A DNA stretch of 64,000 nt from Nocardioides sp. URHA0020 (GTDB lineage Bacteria; Actinomycetota; Actinomycetes; Propionibacteriales; Nocardioidaceae): positions 1 to 64,000 of the forward strand of contig NZ_KK211171.1 in the NCBI RefSeq assembly GCF_000620705.1. Reading direction: 5' to 3'. Every line of letters begins with the position of its first letter. Within the stretch, counting starts at the first letter, position 1. The notes below the pieces were generated by a model. The model saw only the letters and a list, made by a program, of their open reading frames with translations. It ran no database searches and had not been told where the DNA came from. Below are positions 59,324-64,000 of the stretch, piece by piece. Both the position numbers and the translations under genes were made by a program.

Positions 59324-60843
59324 CCTCCGTACTGACGCTGCCGGTCCGTCCGCCCAGCCCGGGGAAGCTGGTGGAGCGGCCAGGGGCGGTCGGCGTGGCC
59401 GCCCTCGTCGGTGCCCTGATGTGGTTGCCGAACCTCGCCCGCCCACTGTCCTCCGACGAGGGCGGGTTCCTGCTCATCGCCTCACAGTGGTCGCCGGGTA
59501 CGTCCCTGTACGGCGACTACTGGGTGGACCGGCCTCCGCTCCTGGTCGGCATCTTCCAGCTCGCCGACCTCGGCGGCGGGTTGCTCGCGCTCCGACTGAT
59601 CGGTCTGCTCGCCGTGGTGGTCTCGGTGTTGCTCGCCGGCCGGATCGGCCACCTCGCCGCGCCCGGCGTACGCCGTGCTCCAGTGCTCGTCGCCGCGACC
59701 GCCGCGGTGTTCATGACCACGCCGCTCTTCGGCACCAGCGAGGTCGACGGCGAGCTGCTCGCCGTGCCGTTCGTGCTGGCCAGCGTCCTGTGCTCACTGC
59801 TTGCTCTGCAGGCAGTGCCCCCGGCGCGTACCCGCCAACGGCCTCGTTGGTCCTGGTGGACGGTCGCTGGCGCATCCGCGATGGCCGCCCCGTTGGTGAA
59901 GCAAAGCATGGTGGACGGGTTCGTGCTGGCGGCGACCGTGATCCTGTGGTTGCTCACACGCCGCCGGAACAGCGATGCCCTCCAGGCGACGACGTCCTTC
60001 GTGCTGGGCGCCGGTGGCCTGCTCGGTACCGTCCTCGCGTGGGCCGCGACTCGCGGGACCGACCCAGCGGGGTTGTGGAACGCCGTCGTGGTCTTTCGGG
60101 CAGATGCGGCTGCGGTCATCTCGGCCCAAGCCAACTCCGCGACGCCGGGCCGCGCGATGTCGCTCACGGTCTCGTTCATCGCAAGTGGAGCGCTCGTCCT
60201 GGTGGTGCTGGCTTTCGTCCCGCGTCGCCTACTGACGGGCAGCCCAGATCAGCGCACCGCAGCGATGACGCATCCCGACATGCGGCTGCTTGCGGGCGCG
60301 GTTCTCGCGTGGGAGACCTTCGGCATCGCCTTCGGCGGCAGCTACTGGCTCCACTACCTGATCGGGCTCGTGCCCGGGCTGGTGCTGGCGACGACTGCCC
60401 TGGCACTGCGTGGGCCGGCCCGGGTGCCGTCGGCCACCGCGGTCCTCGCGTACGCCGGTGTCGTCGGGGTCATCTCGACTGCCGGGCTTGCTCTGCACGA
60501 CCGGACCGTTCCTTCGGACGTGGAGGTGGCGCGCTACCTGTCGGCGCACAAGTCGCCCGGTGACACAGGCGTCATCGCCTTCGGCAACCCCGCGATCCTT
60601 CAGGCGGCCGGTCTGACCAGTCCCTACCAGCAGCTCTGGAGTCTCCCGGTGAGAGTGCTCGATCCGAACCTCACCGAGTTCACCCACGCGATCAGCGGGC
60701 CGCACGCCCCTACCTGGGCCGTCGTCAACGGGACCTCCCTCGCCACCTGGGGGGTGAACACCAGTCGTGCCCAGCCGGTCTTCGACCGGCAGTACCGGTT
60801 GGTCGAGGTTGCCAGGGACTACTTCGTCTACCACCTGCGGTAG
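59320..60843 (+). CDS. GT39/ArnT-like integral membrane glycosyltransferase
   Basis: 507 residues, about 11-12 membrane helices. The first extracytoplasmic loop has the catalytic Asp-Glu of this superfamily (LSSDEGGFLL) and YWVDRPPLLVGIFQ. The C-terminal extracytoplasmic region is about 110 residues (SAHKSPGDTGVIAFG onward). Such enzymes use polyprenyl-phosphate sugars to modify proteins, lipids or polymers. GTG 59320. The donor would be polyprenyl-phosphate-linked, matching the lipid-carrier phosphatases nearby. Confidence 0.85.
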   Translation: MTSVLTLPVRPPSPGKLVERPGAVGVAALVGALMWLPNLARPLSSDEGGFLLIASQWSPGTSLYGDYWVDRPPLLVGIFQLADLGGGLLALRLIGLLAVVVSVLLAGRIGHLAAPGVRRAPVLVAATAAVFMTTPLFGTSEVDGELLAVPFVLASVLCSLLALQAVPPARTRQRPRWSWWTVAGASAMAAPLVKQSMVDGFVLAATVILWLLTRRRNSDALQATTSFVLGAGGLLGTVLAWAATRGTDPAGLWNAVVVFRADAAAVISAQANSATPGRAMSLTVSFIASGALVLVVLAFVPRRLLTGSPDQRTAAMTHPDMRLLAGAVLAWETFGIAFGGSYWLHYLIGLVPGLVLATTALALRGPARVPSATAVLAYAGVVGVISTAGLALHDRTVPSDVEVARYLSAHKSPGDTGVIAFGNPAILQAAGLTSPYQQLWSLPVRVLDPNLTEFTHAISGPHAPTWAVVNGTSLATWGVNTSRAQPVFDRQYRLVEVARDYFVYHLR

Positions 60844-60852
60844 CCCTCCTGG

Positions 60853-61218
60853 TCACAGCAGCGCAACCCCAACAATCACTCGCCCGGCCAGCACGAGACC
60901 GGCGGTCCACATCACCCCGGTGCACAGCGATGCCACCGCGTACCACCCGGCGGTATCGGCTCGGGCCAGCAACCCCAGAGGATCGCGCGGGGGCGGCAGG
61001 CCCCCGAGGCGGGCGACCTGGTCACCGGTCACTGCCGCAACGGTCAGCCACCAGACCGCCTCCACCACGGAGAGATGGACGTCGCCCCAGGACGTCGCAG
61101 CACCGGCGGTGACCACGAGACAGTCCGCGGCGATTCCGAGACGGACCGCCAGCCCGTGCTCGGCTACCAGCACGGCCATCACGACCAGCAATGCAGTCGG
61201 CTCATACAGCGGGCCCAT
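60853..61218 (-). CDS. Small four-helix membrane protein
   Basis: 121 residues: MGPLYEPTALLVVMAVLVAE, then three more hydrophobic segments (DCLVVTAGAATSWG, AVWWLTVAAVTGD, ending AGLVLAGRVIVGVALL). No family recognised. ATG 61218 is fixed by CAGGT-box promoter 6. Converges on the GT39-like gene with a 9-nt gap. Confidence 0.7.
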   Translation of the reverse strand: MGPLYEPTALLVVMAVLVAEHGLAVRLGIAADCLVVTAGAATSWGDVHLSVVEAVWWLTVAAVTGDQVARLGGLPPPRDPLGLLARADTAGWYAVASLCTGVMWTAGLVLAGRVIVGVALL

Positions 61219-61225
61219 CTGCGAG

Positions 61226-61257
61226 ACGCTAGGCGTCCGAACCTGCCTCCCACCTGA
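61226..61257 (-). promoter_or_regulatory. CAGGT-box promoter 6 (small membrane protein)
   Basis: Minus strand: TCAGGT, 6 nt, CAGGT, 9 nt, TAGCGT, 7 nt, ATG 61218. Same -10 and same spacing as promoters 1 and 2. Confidence 0.75.
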
Positions 61258-61348
61258 ATGGCATGTGGTCCACCCCCGACACGACGCACTTCTTGGCGAC
61301 GACCTTGACGGGACCTGAGTTCTGCGGCCGGCGCCGAACGCGCGGCAG

Positions 61349-61380
61349 TCAGGTTGATGGCAGCCTCGACACGCGAGCGT
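61349..61380 (+). promoter_or_regulatory. CAGGT-box promoter 7 (DUF347 copy 2)
   Basis: TCAGGT, 6 nt, CAGCC, 9 nt, GAGCGT, 6 nt, ATG 61387. The second half-site is the weakest of the seven. Confidence 0.62.
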
Positions 61381-61386
61381 GCCGGC

Positions 61387-62658
61387 ATGATCGAGTACCC
61401 CACCAATGCCGAACGAGTCGACGCCGCGCGCCGGATGCTCAACAAGGTCCCCGAGGTCACCATCTGGTTCTGGGTGATCAAGATCCTCTGCACCACGGTT
61501 GGCGAGAGCTTCGCTGACTGGATCAACATGACGCTCGGCGTCGGCCTGGTGAACACGGCGATCATCTTCACCGGGATCTTCGCTGCAGTGCTTGCGGTCC
61601 AGATGCGCCTGAACCGGTACGTCCCGCTGCCCTACTGGCTCACCGTGGTCGTCGTGAGCGTCACCGGCACCCTCTACACCGACATCCTCACCGACCAGCT
61701 GGGTGTGCCCCTGTGGTTCAGCACCACGGTCTTCGCAGCCCTCTTGGCGGCCGTCTTCGGAGTCTGGTGGGCCCGCGAGCGGACGCTCTCGATCCACTCG
61801 ATCGTGACAGTGCCGAGGGAGGCCTTCTACTGGCTCGCGGTCCTCGTGACCTTCGCACTGGGCACCGCCGCCGGCGATTGGACCCTGGAACTGACGGGCT
61901 GGGGTCCAGGGAAGTCCGTGCTGCTGCCGCTCACCCTCATCGGCATCGTCACGCTTGTGTGGCGTCTGGGTGCCAACGAGGTCCTGACGTTCTGGCTCGC
62001 CTACATCTTGACCCGACCGCTCGGAGCCAACATCGGAGACTGGCTCGCGACCCCGTCGAGCGAGAAGGGCCTGGGGCTGGGCACGTTCGCCACGAGCATC
62101 GTCTTCCTGGCCGCCATCCTGGTGACGGTCGTCTACCTGAGCGTCTCGAAGGCCGACGTCATCGAGGACCACGACGCCCGACCGACCGGACGCTACGCGA
62201 GGCCCGAGCGTCAGCGGCTGTTGCTAGGTGCCTTGGTCGCAGTCGGGCTCGCCACCCTTGGCCTTCTGACGTGGGCCAACCAGCAACCCCACACCAGCGC
62301 CCTGGCCGCCGAGGAGGGGAGCGCGCCGAGCTGCTCCGGCTCCCCGCTCAACCAGACCCAAGCCACCCACCACGTGGCCGTCAGCTTCCCCGCCGACTCG
62401 GTCAAGAGCTATCGGACCATCACGACCGACACGTTGGCCCTCGTCAGGTCGGGCGACGCCGCGGGCGCTTCGAGTCGGGCTACCGACCTCGAGACCGCGT
62501 GGGACGACGACCAGGACGCGCTCCAGAGCAAGGACTGTCGAGCATGGACGTACGTCGACCAGCAGATCGACCCGGTCCTGTCGGCCGTGCGCGCCTCCCA
62601 CCCGGACAGCGCCATCGAGGAGCGGACCCTGGACGCCCTCCTGTCCACGTTGGGGTAG
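61387..62658 (+). CDS. DUF347 membrane protein with added extracytoplasmic domain (copy 2)
   Basis: 423 residues. Residues 1 to about 260 are four DUF347 repeats (KVPEVTIWFWVIKIL, LPYWLTVVVVSVTGTLYTD, EAFYWLAVLVTFALGTAAGD, TFWLAYILTRPLGANIGDW). A ninth helix near 279-297 leads to an extracytoplasmic domain of about 125 residues with two Cys (SCSGS and KDCRAW) and a helical DLETAWDDDQDAL segment. Copy 1 lacks this domain. ATG 61387 is fixed by promoter 7; three in-frame ATGs or GTGs upstream lie in the promoter. Confidence 0.87.
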   Translation: MIEYPTNAERVDAARRMLNKVPEVTIWFWVIKILCTTVGESFADWINMTLGVGLVNTAIIFTGIFAAVLAVQMRLNRYVPLPYWLTVVVVSVTGTLYTDILTDQLGVPLWFSTTVFAALLAAVFGVWWARERTLSIHSIVTVPREAFYWLAVLVTFALGTAAGDWTLELTGWGPGKSVLLPLTLIGIVTLVWRLGANEVLTFWLAYILTRPLGANIGDWLATPSSEKGLGLGTFATSIVFLAAILVTVVYLSVSKADVIEDHDARPTGRYARPERQRLLLGALVAVGLATLGLLTWANQQPHTSALAAEEGSAPSCSGSPLNQTQATHHVAVSFPADSVKSYRTITTDTLALVRSGDAAGASSRATDLETAWDDDQDALQSKDCRAWTYVDQQIDPVLSAVRASHPDSAIEERTLDALLSTLG

Positions 62659-62787
62659 CAGGCCACCCAGCCCGACCTGATGGCCGCTCCTGCACGCGCC
62701 GGGCCACGGGGGCGAGAGCCAGGTGAGACGAAGAGCGGGACGCCCAGGCATCAGGCCAGCCAAGCCGCCCAACGACGGCGCAGCGCA

Positions 62788-62816
62788 GTGCGCGCGTTGC
62801 CCGGTGTTGGCCCCGG
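62788..62816. repeat. Right copy of the GTTGCCC-type direct repeat
   Basis: Resembles 48895-48923. GTTGCCC-like units start at 62796, 62806 and 62818 (10-12 bp apart). About 80 bp from the 3' end of tRNA-Glu. Confidence 0.45.
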
Positions 62817-62847
62817 TGTTGCCCGAGCGAGAATCTGGCCGAAATGC

Positions 62848-62890
62848 AGAAGGGGCCCAGCCCAGCTTTTCGCTGGACAGGGCCCCTTCT
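62848..62890 (-). terminator. Hairpin terminator after tRNA-Glu
   Basis: Perfect 11-bp arms (62848-62858 and 62880-62890) with an inner 5-bp CCAGC/GCTGG stem; moderately T-rich after the hairpin on the minus strand. Starts 9 nt after the tRNA 3' end. Confidence 0.75.
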
Positions 62891-62898
62891 CCGCTCTG

Positions 62899-62971
62899 TA
62901 CCCCCGACCGGATTCGAACCGGCGCTACCGCCTTGAGAGGGCGGCGTGCTAGGCCGCTACACAACGGGGGC
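62899..62971 (-). tRNA. tRNA-Glu (anticodon CTC)
   Basis: 73 nt on the minus strand. Acceptor GCCCCCG, D-arm with AGCGGCCTAGC, anticodon stem GCCGC around loop CCTCTCA region giving anticodon CTC, T-arm CCGGTTCGAATCCGG, discriminator A. No CCA encoded. Confidence 0.93.
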
Positions 62972-63033
62972 GTGTGTCCTGGAGAGACTCCCGGACAACC
63001 TGCGAAACTCTAGCCGGAGCTGTCGTGACGCAC

Positions 63034-63060
63034 AAAATCGCGGCCCGCGAGGGCCGCGAT
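63034..63060 (-). terminator. Rho-independent terminator after tRNA-Gln
   Basis: Perfect 10-bp arms (63037-63046 and 63051-63060), GCGA loop region, followed on the minus strand by TTTTGTG. Starts 5 nt after the tRNA 3' end. Confidence 0.85.
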
Positions 63061-63065
63061 CTCAG

Positions 63066-63137
63066 CTGGGATACTAGGACTCGAACCTAGAATAACTGGA
63101 CCAGAACCAGTCGTGTTGCCAATTACACCATATCCCA
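63066..63137 (-). tRNA. tRNA-Gln (anticodon CTG)
   Basis: 72 nt on the minus strand. Acceptor TGGGATA paired with TATCCCA (U1-A72, typical of tRNA-Gln), discriminator G, anticodon loop TTCTGGT (anticodon CTG), T-arm CTAGGTTCGAGTCCTAG. Separated from tRNA-Glu by its own terminator. Confidence 0.95.
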
Positions 63138-63178
63138 ATGGCAGTGCTTTTCGGCTCGTCTCCGAGCCGGGAGAAACC

Positions 63179-64000
63179 TTACACGCGAGGGCTGGAGCCC
63201 TCCAAAACGCCCGCCCCAGCGGCCGTCTCGGTGGTCGTCCTGAGCCGCATCAGACGCGACGCCCAGAGCACCAGACCGAGGTAGACCAGCGACTGCGTGA
63301 GCGTCACCGGGATGCTCCACCAGGTGCCGCCGGTCGGGTTCAGGGTCGATGCCATGTCGCTGTAGGCGAGCGCCAGGCCGAACGCCAGCCAGTTGTTCAG
63401 CACGTGCATCGCGATGCCGGCCTCCAGGCCCCCGGTCAGCACGACGGCCAGCCCCGCGACGATGCCGAAGGCGAACCGGTCGAAGAAGATGGGTGCGCTC
63501 TGGCTGCCGTGCGCGAGGGCGAAGAGCAGGGCCGGGAAGAAGACCGCCGCCCAGGGACGACCGAAGACGTTGCCGAACGCCTGGGTCAGGTAGCCGCGGA
63601 AGGCGTACTCCTCCCCCGCCGCCTGCAGCGGGGTCAGCAGCAGCACGACCAGGAGGTAGTCGCGGGTGGTCGAGGTGAAGTCGTTGAGCTTGCCGCTCAT
63701 CTCCACGCCGTCGTTCGCGGAGGCCGGCACCAGCGCGGAGACGACCAGGGTCGCGAACAGCCCGGCGACGGCCAGCCCGAAGCAGACCAGCAGCCAGCGC
63801 CAGCGGATCCGCGGCGCGATCGAGGCCAGCCATCCCGGTCGCAGCCCGTGCAGCACCCGGGTGAGCAGCCACGCGACCGGGATCGCGCAGGCCAGGGACA
63901 CGTTGAGGTACGCCAGGCCCGCGGGCGTGGGGTCGTCGAAGTCGGTGATCCGGGTCAGGCCGTCGGCCACGTCCTGGCCCGCGATCGCGAAGCCGAGTGC
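63179..64000 (-). CDS. CPBP-family intramembrane metalloprotease (N-terminus beyond window)
   Basis: At least 274 residues remain. The CPBP/Rce1-like motif 1 EEYAFRG (Glu-Glu-x3-Arg) is in LQAAGEEYAFRGYL, motif 2 His in LLFALAHGSQ and motif 3 HVLNNWLAFG. About six membrane helices are visible. The frame is open to the window edge, so an internal GTG near 63970 is probably not the start. Possible roles are bacteriocin immunity or prenyl-protein-type proteolysis; none can be chosen here. Confidence 0.88.
   Translation of the reverse strand, partial: ALGFAIAGQDVADGLTRITDFDDPTPAGLAYLNVSLACAIPVAWLLTRVLHGLRPGWLASIAPRIRWRWLLVCFGLAVAGLFATLVVSALVPASANDGVEMSGKLNDFTSTTRDYLLVVLLLTPLQAAGEEYAFRGYLTQAFGNVFGRPWAAVFFPALLFALAHGSQSAPIFFDRFAFGIVAGLAVVLTGGLEAGIAMHVLNNWLAFGLALAYSDMASTLNPTGGTWWSIPVTLTQSLVYLGLVLWASRLMRLRTTTETAAGAGVLEGSSPRV

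Overview
The window is very high-GC DNA with short intergenic gaps, many GTG starts (also TTG and probably CTG), and at least a dozen genes whose start codon lies only 6-7 nt after a -10-like hexamer, so leaderless mRNAs look common. The gene set (NdgR-type IclR regulator beside leuCD, HU with a long Lys/Ala tail, amtB-PII-PII-glnD, a DUF3515 lipoprotein beside ddl, CofC, LytR-CpsA-Psr) points to an actinobacterium. Nocardioidaceae (Nocardioides-like) is my best guess, from gene order and style only.

Layout. 1-3.8 kb: the rpsP-khpA-rimM-trmD-rplS-lepB block on the minus strand, with trmD fused to a GNAT domain. 3.9-10.9 kb: a membrane protein, an orphan response regulator, an amidohydrolase, a CDF-like transporter, and a secreted GH3 glucosidase divergent from a ROK regulator. 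10.9-19.7 kb: a NYN-like protein, ffh, amtB with two tandem PII genes and glnD, then ftsY. 19.7-33.2 kb: smc, an MFS exporter, mutM, rnc, rpmF, yceD, coaD, rsmD, recG, a DAK2/FakA-like protein and divergent rpmB. 33.4-48.4 kb: thiL, a small Lrp-type protein, DUF3515, ddl, a PLP Cys/Met enzyme, an ECF sigma/anti-sigma pair, gpsA-plsC, cofC, hup, leuDC/ndgR, ogt and a three-domain Ada-AlkA protein, and an LCP protein.

48.4-62.9 kb is the unusual part. A repeat-filled gap is followed by an envelope module: an ABC-2 exporter, uppP, two four-repeat DUF347 membrane proteins, a PAP2_3 phosphatase in an operon with an OmpR-type regulator and sensor kinase, a flippase-like protein with a GT4 glycosyltransferase and a LmbE/PIG-L deacetylase, and a GT39-like membrane glycosyltransferase. 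Seven transcription units here share one promoter layout: TCAGGT, 6 nt, CAGGT-like, 9 nt, a -10-like hexamer, then 6-7 nt to the start codon. I infer an uncharacterised two-component regulon controlled by the embedded response regulator and acting on lipid carriers, glycolipids and export. Imperfect 28-29 bp direct repeats lie near both ends of this module, the right one about 80 bp from a tRNA-Glu gene, which is compatible with an old integrated island. The window closes with tRNA-Glu(CTC), tRNA-Gln(CTG) and a truncated CPBP-family protease gene.

Three families of palindromic intergenic repeats and one 11-bp tandem array were also seen. No CRISPR array, transposase, integrase or rRNA gene was found.
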